Assembly (NCBI GenBank): GCA_963810555.1
Contig: CAWENX010000014.1
Coordinates: forward strand, 1 to 64,000
Direction: 5' to 3'
Source: G963677325 sp963810555
GTDB lineage: Bacteria; Bacteroidota; Bacteroidia; Bacteroidales; Prolixibacteraceae
DNA: 64,000 bases
Shown: piece after piece, positions 17,259-26,758 of the stretch
Position numbering within the stretch: position 1 is the stretch's first letter
How the letters are laid out: the number at the start of each line of letters is the position of its first letter
The notes under the pieces: generated by a model
What the model was told of the DNA's origin: nothing
The model's input: only the letters and a program-made list of their open reading frames with translations
Databases searched by the model: none
Position numbers and translations under genes: made by a program

Positions 17259-20200
17259 ATGGAAAAAAACTTCAAATGGAAATGTTTTCCACCGGGAAAC
17301 ATATCTAAATTTTTCTTGCGGATGAAACTATTAACCTTATTTTTATTTGTTTCGATGGTCGCATCTGCTGCTGATTCTTACTCACAGCTTACAAAATTCA
17401 ACATGACACTGAACAATGTGACCATCCGGGAAGTGTTTCAGCGGATTGAAGATAACAGTGAGTTTATTATCATTTACAATGAAAAACAGCTGAATGTTAA
17501 TCGAAAGGTCAGCGTAACCGTTGAAAATGAATCTGTCGAATCTATCCTGAATCAAATTTTTAAAGGCACTGAGGAGACATATAAAATTTATGACCGGCAG
17601 ATTGTGATTTTATCACACGGCGCGAAAGAATCACGGCCGTCAGGGAATTCAGGTGTTCAGCAGGAAAAAGGAAAGAAAGTTACAGGCGTAGTAACCGGTG
17701 AATCAGGCGAACCGATGCCGGGAGTCACAGTTATAATTAAAGGGACAACAATCGGCATGTCAACCGATGCGAATGGAGCTTACTCTCTTTCCAATGTTCC
17801 TGAAAACGCCACACTTGTGTTCTCTTTTTTGGGCATGAAACCGCAGGAAGTCAGCGTTGCAGGAAGAAGTACTGTGAATGTAATGATGGCTGTTGAAGCC
17901 ATCGGCATTGACGAGGTCGTTGTTACAGGGATTGGATTTGCGACAAGCAAAAGGAAACTTGGCATTTCGGTGGAAACAGTGAGTTCGGACAAATTGCCGC
18001 CGGAATCCACAGCGACAATAGATGAGGCTCTGATCGGCAAGATCCCCGGAGCACAAATCTCATCAGTTAACGGAACGCCGGGATCGCAAACCAATATCTT
18101 GCTGCGGGGGATTAACTCAATCAGCGGAGGGACTCTTCCAATGATTCTGGTTGACGGTGTGCAAATCGCAGCTACAAATCTCAATTCACTGGACTTAAGC
18201 ACGGTTGACCGTGTTGAGGTGGTTCAGGGCGCTGCTTCGGCCACCATTTATGGAGCCCAGGGTGCCAATGGGGTCATTCAGATTTTTACCAAACAAGGTT
18301 CTAAAACCGGGAAGATCAGTATTGATGTATCTTCCAGCCTGGCTAACAGCGCTTATTTGAATGTCGGGAACCTTCACAAGGCTAAACTTCACGGATTTGT
18401 GACAGATGCCAATAATAATGTTATAGACGGAGCCGGCAATCCGCTTGTATTTGATCCGGAAGGCGGTTACACCACCAATTTAATATGGTTAAGTTTAAAT
18501 CCGAATACACAAACCAATAAGCCATACAACGCCAACCTGAAGTATTACGACCATTTTAAAATGTTCTTTACCGATGCATGGACACACAACAATTCTATTA
18601 CTATCTCGGGCGGACAGGGAAAATTGGATGCTTCTTTTACGCTTTCAAACAACCATCAGGGAGCAAACTTAAGGTATGCCGGTTATCTGAACAGGACAAA
18701 TCTCACCTCGAATATTGGTTTTGATCTTGCCAAGAATCTTAAATTCAGGTCTATAACTCAATTGATCAATACCGATAACAACATCCAGGGCGATGGGAGT
18801 GTAATCGGACAGACAATGCGGTCCAGACCTTTTGCCAATTATGCCTATAAAGACCCTGACGGAAATCATATCATTTATTTCGGTGATGCAGTTTCCAACA
18901 TTGCGGGTGATGCCATGTATATGTTACAATATCACAAGATCAACAGCACGAAAAAAGATGTTATCCAGAACTTTAACATTAATTATAAGCCGTTCCGGTT
19001 TTTAGAGTTCGACGCAAAATATGGTTTCAACTATCAAAAGCAGGATAATGAAATGAAGTATCTGGACCAAACTCAAAATAAAAGCGTTCAGTATTATGGC
19101 TTTTGGCTCGCAGATCAAAATGGCGCAGATGCTACCGGTGAATTTCAATCGGGGAATCTCACGACAACATTTCAAAACCTGCTGGCGGCGTTGTACGTGC
19201 ATTTAGATTTTATGGACGATTTCAATCTTCAGATTCCATTGATTTCTAACACGCAATTTGAATATGACTTCCGGAAAAATGAGTTCAACGATTTTGAAGT
19301 CTCAGGGATACAAATGCCGGAATACACGCCATTCACCCGCGCAGACGCTGCCAGTTACAGGGTCCTTAACGATTATACTCAATTGTTCGTCACTTACGGC
19401 TTCCTGCTCAACCAAAAGTTTGACTGGGGATCTTACGGCGGTGTTTCCGGCGGTTTCAGGAGCGATTATTCATCAGCCTTCGGTGCAGGTTCCAAACCTT
19501 TTACCTTTCCCCGCGGAGATGCTTACTTCAGGCCATCTTCCTTTGATTTTTGGGATAATGCGGGCATAAAGAAAATTCTTCCTGAGTTTAAACTCCGTGC
19601 CGCATACGGAGAAGCCGGGATTCAGCCGGGAGCTTATGACCGGTATCTTACATTGAACCCCACCCCGTTGTCGGGGAAAATAGTCTTTACAACCCCGGTT
19701 ACTTCTACCAATCCCAGCCTGGATGTGGAAGTTTCAAAAGAATTTGAAACGGGAGCAGATATGATTTTTAAAGTGCTTGAAGGTGATTGGCTGAATTCGC
19801 TGAATTTATCCCTGACCTACTGGCGACGCACCACTGACAATTCGATCTGGCCGCTGGATGTTGTGCCCTCCACCGGTTTGGGTGGCGTATTAAACAATTC
19901 ATTCGGATTAAAATCGCACGGGTTGCAGGCATCTCTGAATGTTAATATATTAGATTCAAAAACATTTAAATGGAACTTCACTACCAATTTCAGTAAACAA
20001 ACCTCTGAAATAACCTCAGTCAAAAACGGACAGGCCATTCCTGTCACATCTTCCGCCGGAAGCACCGGCTATATCTTAAAACCCGGATATAAAATCGGAC
20101 AGCTCAATGGTTTCATCGGACTTCATGATGTAAAAGCAATTGATCCGACAACCGGCCAACCTTATATTCCGGTTGCAGATCAGAGCAAATATGAGGTTGC

Positions 20201-20777
20201 CAGCAACGGATGGGTAGTTGAAACTGCCACAAAGCAACCTTTCTATACTACAAACCGTTACAATCTGGGCGATCCGAATCCAGCCTTCAATGCATCTTTT
20301 ATCAACGAACTCACATATAAGGATTTTGTAACTTTATCAATGCAGTGGGACTGGGTAAACGGAAGCCATCTTTACAATCAGTCAAGGGAGTGGATGTATC
20401 GTGACGGAATTCACAGCGACTACGAAATCCCCTTTACTGTCAATGGCGAAACCGGGGCATGGAGCGCGTTCTATCGCGGACAGTATGCACAAGTGTCATT
20501 TAATGGGACCAGGAACTATTTTTATGAGGATGCATCATTCTTTAGGCTGAGAAACTTAGTCATTGCATTTGATTTTGCTAAATTCTTCCAATTAAAGGAT
20601 ATCAGGAAATTACAACTGGTACTTACAGGCCACAACCTTATTACCTTGACCAATTACAGGGGAATGGACCCCGAAATAAGTTCCGGAGCTTCGAACTCTT
20701 CCTTTGACAGGGGAGTTGACAATATGACCATGCCTAATCTCCGTACTTACCAGATTGGTGTAAATATTGGTTTTTAA
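17259..20777 (+). CDS. SusC/RagA-family TonB-linked outer-membrane transporter with STN domain
   Basis: A long protein of about 1172 residues from the ATG at 17259 (MEKNFKWKCFPPGNI); the open frame begins at 17217 but the upstream codons look like leader sequence. After a signal segment (LLTLFLFVSMVASAADSYS) comes the STN domain (FNMTLNNVTIREVFQRIED to YKIYDRQIVIL), which contacts the FecR anti-sigma. Next is a carboxypeptidase-like beta-sandwich (VTGVVTGESGEPMPGVTVII), the TonB box region (IDEVVVTGIGFATSKRKLG), the plug (GKIPGAQISSVNGTPGSQTN, LVDGVQI) and a 22-strand barrel ending in TYQIGVNIGF. It imports oligosaccharide across the outer membrane together with the SusD lipoprotein that follows 27 bp later. 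Confidence 0.94.
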   Translation: MEKNFKWKCFPPGNISKFFLRMKLLTLFLFVSMVASAADSYSQLTKFNMTLNNVTIREVFQRIEDNSEFIIIYNEKQLNVNRKVSVTVENESVESILNQIFKGTEETYKIYDRQIVILSHGAKESRPSGNSGVQQEKGKKVTGVVTGESGEPMPGVTVIIKGTTIGMSTDANGAYSLSNVPENATLVFSFLGMKPQEVSVAGRSTVNVMMAVEAIGIDEVVVTGIGFATSKRKLGISVETVSSDKLPPESTATIDEALIGKIPGAQISSVNGTPGSQTNILLRGINSISGGTLPMILVDGVQIAATNLNSLDLSTVDRVEVVQGAASATIYGAQGANGVIQIFTKQGSKTGKISIDVSSSLANSAYLNVGNLHKAKLHGFVTDANNNVIDGAGNPLVFDPEGGYTTNLIWLSLNPNTQTNKPYNANLKYYDHFKMFFTDAWTHNNSITISGGQGKLDASFTLSNNHQGANLRYAGYLNRTNLTSNIGFDLAKNLKFRSITQLINTDNNIQGDGSVIGQTMRSRPFANYAYKDPDGNHIIYFGDAVSNIAGDAMYMLQYHKINSTKKDVIQNFNINYKPFRFLEFDAKYGFNYQKQDNEMKYLDQTQNKSVQYYGFWLADQNGADATGEFQSGNLTTTFQNLLAALYVHLDFMDDFNLQIPLISNTQFEYDFRKNEFNDFEVSGIQMPEYTPFTRADAASYRVLNDYTQLFVTYGFLLNQKFDWGSYGGVSGGFRSDYSSAFGAGSKPFTFPRGDAYFRPSSFDFWDNAGIKKILPEFKLRAAYGEAGIQPGAYDRYLTLNPTPLSGKIVFTTPVTSTNPSLDVEVSKEFETGADMIFKVLEGDWLNSLNLSLTYWRRTTDNSIWPLDVVPSTGLGGVLNNSFGLKSHGLQASLNVNILDSKTFKWNFTTNFSKQTSEITSVKNGQAIPVTSSAGSTGYILKPGYKIGQLNGFIGLHDVKAIDPTTGQPYIPVADQSKYEVASNGWVVETATKQPFYTTNRYNLGDPNPAFNASFINELTYKDFVTLSMQWDWVNGSHLYNQSREWMYRDGIHSDYEIPFTVNGETGAWSAFYRGQYAQVSFNGTRNYFYEDASFFRLRNLVIAFDFAKFFQLKDIRKLQLVLTGHNLITLTNYRGMDPEISSGASNSSFDRGVDNMTMPNLRTYQIGVNIGF

Positions 20778-20804
20778 GAGATTTCAATTTAAAAATTAAG
20801 AATC

Positions 20805-22454
20805 ATGAAACAATATAAGATAATTCTCATTTCAACTCTTTTTGCCATGCTTTTTACATATTCATGCAAGAAGGAGCTTAATGTAAATAATCCGAATCAA
20901 CCCGGAATAGAAGCTGCAGCGACTGAGACAGGATTTTTGTCTCTCGCCCAGGGTACTACTTATCTCAATGGATTTGATATCATTAAATACTCCGATGGCG
21001 GTTTGGGTCCCACATTTTATACCGGCGTTGTCGGATATCACGAATTGATGGGAGATGCAGCGGTATCAGATTTTGCCAATGCTTTTATGAACCAGGTCGG
21101 CTGTCCCGATAACATTGTCCTGGATGACGGATCGGTTCTTGTTAATCCCAGTTCACCGCCAAAACAAAAAGACTTGCTCAGGCAATTAAATGTCTTTGCA
21201 AACCAGGGCAATAATCCGGGGTATTATGAATGGGCCTTTATGTATAATCTTTTACATGCGGTTAACCGGATTCTTCTTCTGTCTGAGACTGTTCCGTTCT
21301 CAGGTAATGCCGCCTGTAAAGATGAATACTATCAAGGCCTGGTGTTACTGGTGGAAAGGTTTTGCCTATTCCAGGATAGGTTCAATGTACTACGCTGGCT
21401 TGATAAACGATTATGGCGGCGATATTACCAATGCCAATCCGGGTACAAATAACAATTATGTCAGCCATGATGATATTATAGCCGAATCCAACAAGCAACT
21501 TGATCTGGCGATATCCACTCTGAACGGCCTTAATTTTGATTCTGATTACCAGGCTGTGATGCAATCGTTAATACCGAGCATTTTCCTTGTTGGCAAAGGT
21601 GGTATTCTGACTCCCGATATGTGGATCAGAAACATCAATACTTTGAAAGCAAGAAATATCCTTGCCAATAAGCGTACAAGTGAAATGACATTAACTGAGT
21701 GGAATTCAATTTTAACATTGGTAAACGACGGAATTCAGGCTGATGATTATGTCTTTACAGGACGTTCAAATGCCAACGGAGATTTTATGACAGCTTATGA
21801 TGGCAGCATTCCGGCCCGGCTCTGTCCTTCAGGCACACAGCTTTACAGGACAAGTGAAAGACTTATACAGGAATTCGATCCGACTGATAATCGTCTGGCT
21901 AACAATTGGGTAAGCGGTACACCGTTCATCGGCAGGTTCCGACAGGGGAATTTCATTTAATACGCGATATCAGATGGTTAGACGGTGGGAAAGGGATGCC
22001 TGGAGTAATTGTATTCGGAACACAAGCTGTAGGTGAATTTGAGTTGTACCTGGTCACTACCTACGAAGAAAACGAACTCATGAAAGCGGAGGCTAAAATT
22101 AACACCGGAGATATTGAAGGCGGGCTTTCAATTATTGATGCATTACGCACCTTAGAGGGAGCAGGATTAAGTCCTCTGGCAGGAAATGGTCTTTCCTTCG
22201 ACGCGGCGTATAGCTGGCTCAAAAGGGAAAGGCGTGTTGAACTGGCATTTCGGGGATTGTCTTTTTACGACGCCCGTCGCTGGGGTGTCATTTACAATGG
22301 ACGCACAGGCTGTGTCGTTATCGATCCCCTGGGACACCTGAATACGAATGCAACAATAAATTATAATTACCTTGATTATTGGGATGTTCCTGATAATGAA
22401 TCAGCATTCAACAAGCCGTCTTCCGATAGCGCCCCAATAAAAAATCCCAATTAA
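20805..22454 (+). CDS. SusD/RagB-family glycan-binding lipoprotein, two frameshifts
   Basis: Three overlapping frames (20805-21452, 21190-21960, 21906-22454) give one SusD protein of 549 residues when two single-base shifts are repaired, near 21330-21336 and at TTT 21951-21953. The N-terminus has a lipoprotein signal with lipobox TYSC followed by KKELNVNNPNQPG. The middle contains KAWCYWWKGFAYSRIGSMYY, a TPR-like segment typical of SusD. The C-terminus has NELMKAEAKINTGDIEGGLS, RVELAFRGLSFYDARRWGVI and a final NYLDYWDVPDNES, all hallmark SusD features. It is the surface partner of the SusC porin and probably the last gene of the sigma-FecR-SusCD operon. The second break is in a homopolymer and may be a sequencing error. 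Confidence 0.88.
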
Positions 22455-22532
22455 ATTGATATGGTATTTATTGAAAAATTAAATAATAGGATTTGACCTG
22501 ATCAACTTTAGTATAAATGATTGCCGATCATT

Positions 22533-22560
22533 GCAGAGACAAGGCATGCCTTGTCTCTGC
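22533..22560 (+). terminator. Perfect GCAGAGAC-type palindrome
   Basis: GCAGAGACAAGGCA and TGCCTTGTCTCTGC pair without mismatch. It lies 79 bp after the SusD stop and could end that operon. It belongs to the window-wide GTAGAGAC palindrome family. Confidence 0.6.
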
Positions 22561-22756
22561 AAATTGATGCCGTCTTAAATTAAAATAAGACGGTATCTTT
22601 TTAATCATTTTTGTTGTAAGGTTCTTACAGAAATCCAAATTTAAAATTATTGATTAATTTTACATGAAAAGTTACCTTTCAATCAGGTGTGACAATTCTT
22701 TTAGAATTGATCGCAATAAAATTGCTTTTCCCGGTAATTGTATTTAATCTTGTTGT

Positions 22757-22772
22757 CCCGATAACTATCGGG
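22757..22772. repeat. CCCGATA-TATCGGG dyad
   Basis: Perfect 7-bp arms with a 2-nt loop, 19 bp left of the insertion-sequence end. It may be a short dispersed repeat that predates the insertion. Confidence 0.5.
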
Positions 22773-22790
22773 ATCGTTTTGAACATTTAA

Positions 22791-24439
22791 TTAGGGTCTG
22801 CTGTTAAAATAGAATAGAGCTGAAATTTAGATAATTGTAGTTATCTTTGGATAACCAAGTGCAAGGATTTATGATTAAAACCAAAAGAAAACGTGCACCG
22901 ACGCCAAGCTATGTCAGCCCAAAGCAGCTTACTCTCGATGCATTCGCTTCTCCATTTGCCACGCAGTTAAAATCTACCAATCGTTGGGTTGTTCTGGGAG
23001 ACCTGATACCATGGGATAATATATGCGGAACTTACTTGAAACATGTCGGTATAGGTCGTACAGGACGGCCGCCTTTAAGCCCCAGAGTTGTGATTGGGTC
23101 TCTGATCATCAAACATATGATGAATCTTGATGACAGGGAAGCGGTGGATCAGATCTCAGAGAACATTTACATGCAATATTTTCTGGGTTATGGTAGTTTC
23201 TCTGTCGAGCCCCCTTTTGATCCCTCTCTTTTTGTTGAGTTCCGTAAAAAGCTGGGAGCTGATCAAATAAATGCTATCAACGAGAAAATTATTTCATTGA
23301 AAGCTCATCTTGAAACACCAGAGAAGGAATCAAAACCTGATGACTCAAATGATGATCAGAGTTCAGGCGGAAACGGAAACAGAGGGAGAGTAATTTATGA
23401 TGCAACTGCCTGCCCTCAGGACATTGCTTATCCAACAGACCTGGATCTGCTTTCTGATGCGAGGGAGAAATCCGAGCAGTTGATAGATATACTCTATGAT
23501 CCTGCTATTCACACAAAGAAGCCTAGGACTTATCGCAAAGTTGCACGAAAAAAGTATCTTCACACAGCACAAAAGAAGAACAAGAGTCACAAAGCCATAC
23601 GTTTAGCTGTTGGAAGCCAGTTGCGGTTTTTGAACAGAAACTTAAAATCCATTATCAAACTGCTCAATTCTTTCTCCACTGTAAGCATCCCGTTGGAGAA
23701 GAGGGATTACAAATACCTGCTGGTGATCAACTTCCTCTACCAACAGCAAAAGCAGATGTATGAAGAACATAAACACACGATCGAAGATCGCATTGTAAGC
23801 ATCCATCAGCCTCATGTTCGCCCCATTGTAAGAGGTAAAACCACAGCCAAAGTAGAATTTGGAGCAAAGATCCACGTTTCGATAATTGATGGCATCTCTT
23901 TTCTTGATGAGATTAGTTGGGATGCTTTCAATGAAGGTAGCCATATGGTGGAATACGTTGAAAAATACAAGGTCCGATTTGGTTGTTATCCAAGAGAACT
24001 ATTGGCCGATAAGATCTACTGCACCCGTTTCAATCGGGCATGGCTCAAAGAGAAGGGCATAAAGCTTATAGCCAAGCCCCTTGGAAGGCCGTCGGCAGTG
24101 CAAAATCACGTAAGTCCGGGTGAGCGTAATCCAATCGAAGGTAAGTTTGGTCAAGCTAAAACGGCATACGGATTAGATCGTATCAAAGCAAGACTGCGAA
24201 ACACCAGTGAATCATGGATTGCCAGCATCATTTTGGTGCTTAACCTGGTCAAATTGGCCGGGGCGGCTCTCCCGTGTGCTCTCCTGAAATGGTTGAATAG
24301 TTTTTCAGCACGAGGTGTCAAAATGGAGATAAACCAAATCGTTGAAGAAATTATACAAGTATTGTCCATCTCAGCGGATTCAATGAATCTGGCAACGGTA
24401 TCCAGGAAAAATTAAAATCAGTTTTTCAGCAGACCCTAA
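22791..24439 (+). mobile_element. Insertion sequence of IS5/IS1182 type
   Basis: A 1649-bp element bounded by perfect 13-bp terminal inverted repeats, TTAGGGTCTGCTG (22791-22803) and CAGCAGACCCTAA (24427-24439). It encloses one transposase gene. If the true ends begin at GGG, each side is flanked by TA, compatible with a 2-bp target duplication, but this cannot be told from part of the inverted repeat. It sits between the SusD gene and a Gfo/Idh dehydrogenase and may have separated genes that were once one operon. Confidence 0.88.
22871..24415 (+). CDS. IS5/IS1182-family DDE transposase
   Basis: About 514 residues from ATG 22871 (MIKTKRKRAPTPSYVSPKQL); the frame is also open from a TTG at 22847, but a -7 like TATCTTTG overlaps that codon (22842-22849). 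The N-terminal DUF772-type domain is seen in GRTGRPPLSPRVVIGSLIIK followed by HMMNLDDREAVDQISENIYM. The candidate catalytic triad is D in VIYDATACPQDIAYPTD, D in LADKIYCTRFNR and E in RNPIEGKFGQAKTAYGL. The central lysine-rich part (KPRTYRKVARKKYLHTAQKK) separates the first two. The frame is intact, so the element may still be mobile. It is the only gene in the element. Confidence 0.9.
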   Translation: MIKTKRKRAPTPSYVSPKQLTLDAFASPFATQLKSTNRWVVLGDLIPWDNICGTYLKHVGIGRTGRPPLSPRVVIGSLIIKHMMNLDDREAVDQISENIYMQYFLGYGSFSVEPPFDPSLFVEFRKKLGADQINAINEKIISLKAHLETPEKESKPDDSNDDQSSGGNGNRGRVIYDATACPQDIAYPTDLDLLSDAREKSEQLIDILYDPAIHTKKPRTYRKVARKKYLHTAQKKNKSHKAIRLAVGSQLRFLNRNLKSIIKLLNSFSTVSIPLEKRDYKYLLVINFLYQQQKQMYEEHKHTIEDRIVSIHQPHVRPIVRGKTTAKVEFGAKIHVSIIDGISFLDEISWDAFNEGSHMVEYVEKYKVRFGCYPRELLADKIYCTRFNRAWLKEKGIKLIAKPLGRPSAVQNHVSPGERNPIEGKFGQAKTAYGLDRIKARLRNTSESWIASIILVLNLVKLAGAALPCALLKWLNSFSARGVKMEINQIVEEIIQVLSISADSMNLATVSRKN

Positions 24440-24465
24440 CTATACCTAATAAAAACAAATGAACT

Positions 24466-25806
24466 ATGGACAAACTGAGAAGAGATTTTATTAAAAAGGC
24501 AGGACTGGGAACTGCTGCACTTACTCTTGGCGGATTGGCCCCTGGGTTAACTCCTAATAGTTATGGAAATGTAATCGGGGCAAATGAGACTATAAATTTT
24601 GCCGTTGCGGGAGTGCATTCAAGAGGACTGGCTCATATAGATGCGATACTGACTCTGAAGAATGTCAATATTGCCTATATATGTGATGTTGACAGTAAAG
24701 TTGCTGAAGCGGCTGCCGCCAAGGTTGAAAAAGCAACAGGGAAAAAGCCAAAGATTTTTGCCGATATCAGGAAACTTTTGGAAGAAAAAGATTTCGAGGC
24801 GATTTCGATTGCTACACCTGATCACTGGCATGCCCCGATGACCATTCTTGCAGTCAAAACCGGGAAACACGTTTATGTTGAAAAACCGGTCTGCCATAAT
24901 ATTCATGAAGCAGAATTATTAATCGAACTAAGTAAAAAATATAAGAATGTTGTCCAATACGGATGCCAGGGACGTTCGGGAAATCAAAATGCAATAGGAA
25001 TAAAGGACATGAAGGACGGCCTTATAGGAGAAGTTTATCTTGCAAAGGCATGGTATGTTAGCGGCCGCAAAGGAATCGGACATGGAAAAGTTGCCCCTGT
25101 TCCGCCAGAACTGAACTGGGATATATTCCAGGGACCTGCTCCGCGCGAAGACTACAGGGATAATGTTGTTCATTACAACTGGCATTGGTTTAATACCTGG
25201 GGAACGGGAGAACTTGGAAATAATGGCATACATCAGCTCGATAACTGCCGCTGGGCTTTGGGAGTTGATTATCCTGAAAAAGTAACTTCAGTCGGAGGCA
25301 GATTTCATTTTGATGATGATTGGCAGTTCCCTGATTCACAGATTGTAACTTTTACTTTCCCCAATAATATTACGGTTCAATGGGAAGGGAGAAGCTGCAA
25401 TAACTATCCTGTATACGGAGAGCCAAATGGAGTAATGTACTCTGGTACAAAGGGGACCATCCGTATTCTCCCGGAAAATGACAAATATGTCTCTTATGAC
25501 CTGAGAAACAAAGTCATCAAATCTTTTGAAGGCGAAGTAATAGAAGATGCAAACCGGATGGGCGGAGGCTCGCTTGATGTGAGACACTTTACAAATTTTG
25601 CCGCTGTAATTCGAGAGGGGGCTGAACAAAATGCACCGATTGCACAGGGAGCCATCAGCACTACTCTTTGTCATCTTGGCAATATTTCCCAAAAGCTTGG
25701 AAGGACATTGAAGGTTGATCCAAAAACAGGCAAGATTCTTGGTGATCCGGAAGCACAAAAGATGGCAACAAGGAAATATCAGCCGGGATGGGAGCCTAAG
25801 GTATAA
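24466..25806 (+). CDS. Tat-exported Gfo/Idh/MocA-family oxidoreductase
   Basis: 446 residues. The N-terminus MDKLRRDFIKKAGLGTAALT is a Tat-like signal, so the protein is probably periplasmic with a tightly bound cofactor, as in the Bacteroidota glycosidase-like members. The Rossmann part shows INFAVAGVHSRGLAHIDAIL, then AYICDVDSKVAE, TPDHWHAPMTILAVKTGKH and the EKPVCHNI motif. The C-terminal part includes GTGELGNNGIHQLDNCRWAL and WEGRSCNNYPVYG. It acts on a sugar or glycoside by NAD(P)-dependent oxidation, or by an oxidation-elimination mechanism; the substrate is unknown. It lies 26 bp after the insertion sequence and could be the displaced last gene of the SusCD operon. Confidence 0.85.
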   Translation: MDKLRRDFIKKAGLGTAALTLGGLAPGLTPNSYGNVIGANETINFAVAGVHSRGLAHIDAILTLKNVNIAYICDVDSKVAEAAAAKVEKATGKKPKIFADIRKLLEEKDFEAISIATPDHWHAPMTILAVKTGKHVYVEKPVCHNIHEAELLIELSKKYKNVVQYGCQGRSGNQNAIGIKDMKDGLIGEVYLAKAWYVSGRKGIGHGKVAPVPPELNWDIFQGPAPREDYRDNVVHYNWHWFNTWGTGELGNNGIHQLDNCRWALGVDYPEKVTSVGGRFHFDDDWQFPDSQIVTFTFPNNITVQWEGRSCNNYPVYGEPNGVMYSGTKGTIRILPENDKYVSYDLRNKVIKSFEGEVIEDANRMGGGSLDVRHFTNFAAVIREGAEQNAPIAQGAISTTLCHLGNISQKLGRTLKVDPKTGKILGDPEAQKMATRKYQPGWEPKV

Positions 25807-26389
25807 GGGAAAACAGTGATCAGTGATCCATTAACAGTGAACGTTGTTGATGATTAGTGATGGGTGATCAGTGGTCAGTAATGGATATAGTATAGAGAGG
25901 TTGAAAATTATTTTCAGCCTCTTTTTTTGGCTCAATGATGATCAGTATAGGTGTTAGAGATTTGTTGAGGTCGCTGCAAGTGATTCCTCACTTCGTGTCC
26001 AGTGACAGATTTATTAGAAGTGTCTGTTGATCTCGCTTCATGAGATGCCTCACTTCGTGTCGGTATGACACTTTTGTTCTGAGGGCTGGGTGTGATAAGG
26101 GGCGGCAAAGCCGCCCCTTATCACACCCCATTATTACGCCCAGGTGTCATTCCGATACATAGCGAAGCGGAGTGAGGAATCTCAGATATTTATCCTGTGA
26201 AATACTACTTGTCATTATCACATCATGCACAATTTTTTTGGGTAGGTTGTCGCAGGGGCTTTTATGACATTTTGGCCATTGTCAATTTGTCAGGCGCATT
26301 TCGGTGCAAATGGGTGCATTTGGTACCATCAAATTCTGCCGGCCTGATTGTTGGTTTATGTCTGAGAAGAATAATTCAGAAGGCCCGAT
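25807..26389. repeat. Repeat-rich intergenic region with strong central hairpin
   Basis: A hairpin with 19- to 20-nt arms, GGGTGTGATAAGGGGGCGGC and GCCGCCCCTTATCACACCC around AAA, spans 26087-26129 (one G bulge). It is flanked by inverted copies of CCTCACTTCGTGTCGG-ATGACAC-like sequence (26048-26070 and the complement at 26147-26185). A third copy of TTCCTCACTTCGTG is at 25984-25997. Near 25815-25880 there are short tandem words based on GTGATCAGT. No credible gene; the frame at 26197-26436 lacks coding features. Confidence 0.6.
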
Positions 26390-26713
26390 ATGGATTTGAT
26401 CAACCAAAAGAAGAAAACTATGGAAGAATTAATTAAGCGTCTCGAAAGACTAAAGAAAAGGAATAGTATACTGTTCCGGATCAGACATGCTGATATGAGT
26501 TTTAACGAAACAAGGATTTACCTCGAACTCACAAAAACTCACCTCAGAAGATTGATAAAGGCCAGGTCAGTACCTTATCATAACAGGTATCATAAGCCAA
26601 GGGTGTTTAATAAGACGGAGGTGAACTTGTGGCTGGTACAGGTCTGTCTCAAACCATGGAACGAACTTGAGAAGGGAACCGGGGAGTATTTTGTAAGGAG
26701 GCTTTTGAAGTGA
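26390..26713 (+). CDS. Small helix-turn-helix (excisionase-like) DNA-binding protein
   Basis: 107 residues, basic. MSFNETRIYLELTKTHLRRL followed by IKARSVPYHNRYHKPRVFNK and TEVNLWLVQ is the layout of MerR/excisionase-type HTH17 proteins that read the next step of integrative elements. Codon 11 (ATG at 26420, MEELIKRLERLKK) is an alternative start. It is followed 45 bp later by a DUF3987 protein, an association seen in integrated mobile elements of Bacteroidota. No integrase is present, so this may be a leftover of such an element. The target DNA is unknown. Confidence 0.6.
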   Translation: MDLINQKKKTMEELIKRLERLKKRNSILFRIRHADMSFNETRIYLELTKTHLRRLIKARSVPYHNRYHKPRVFNKTEVNLWLVQVCLKPWNELEKGTGEYFVRRLLK

Positions 26714-26758
26714 AGAGTGAACAGTGAAACAGTAATCAATGAACGGTGAACAGTAATT

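Larger units (their letters stand above)
22455..22790. other. Intergenic gap between susD-like gene and insertion sequence
   Basis: No gene is seen in these 336 bp. The gap carries a perfect 28-bp palindrome (22533-22560) and a perfect dyad CCCGATA-AC-TATCGGG (22757-22772) close to the left end of the insertion sequence. Confidence 0.5.

Noticed and set aside
26225..26340. Possible further phased array (GGTGCA, GCATTT, GGTACC words)
   Set aside because: Word spacing is 8, 9 and 10 bp rather than a constant 11, so it does not fit the array class.
26197..26436. 79-codon frame before the HTH gene
   Set aside because: It overlaps the HTH gene start, lies in repeat-rich DNA and shows no domain.
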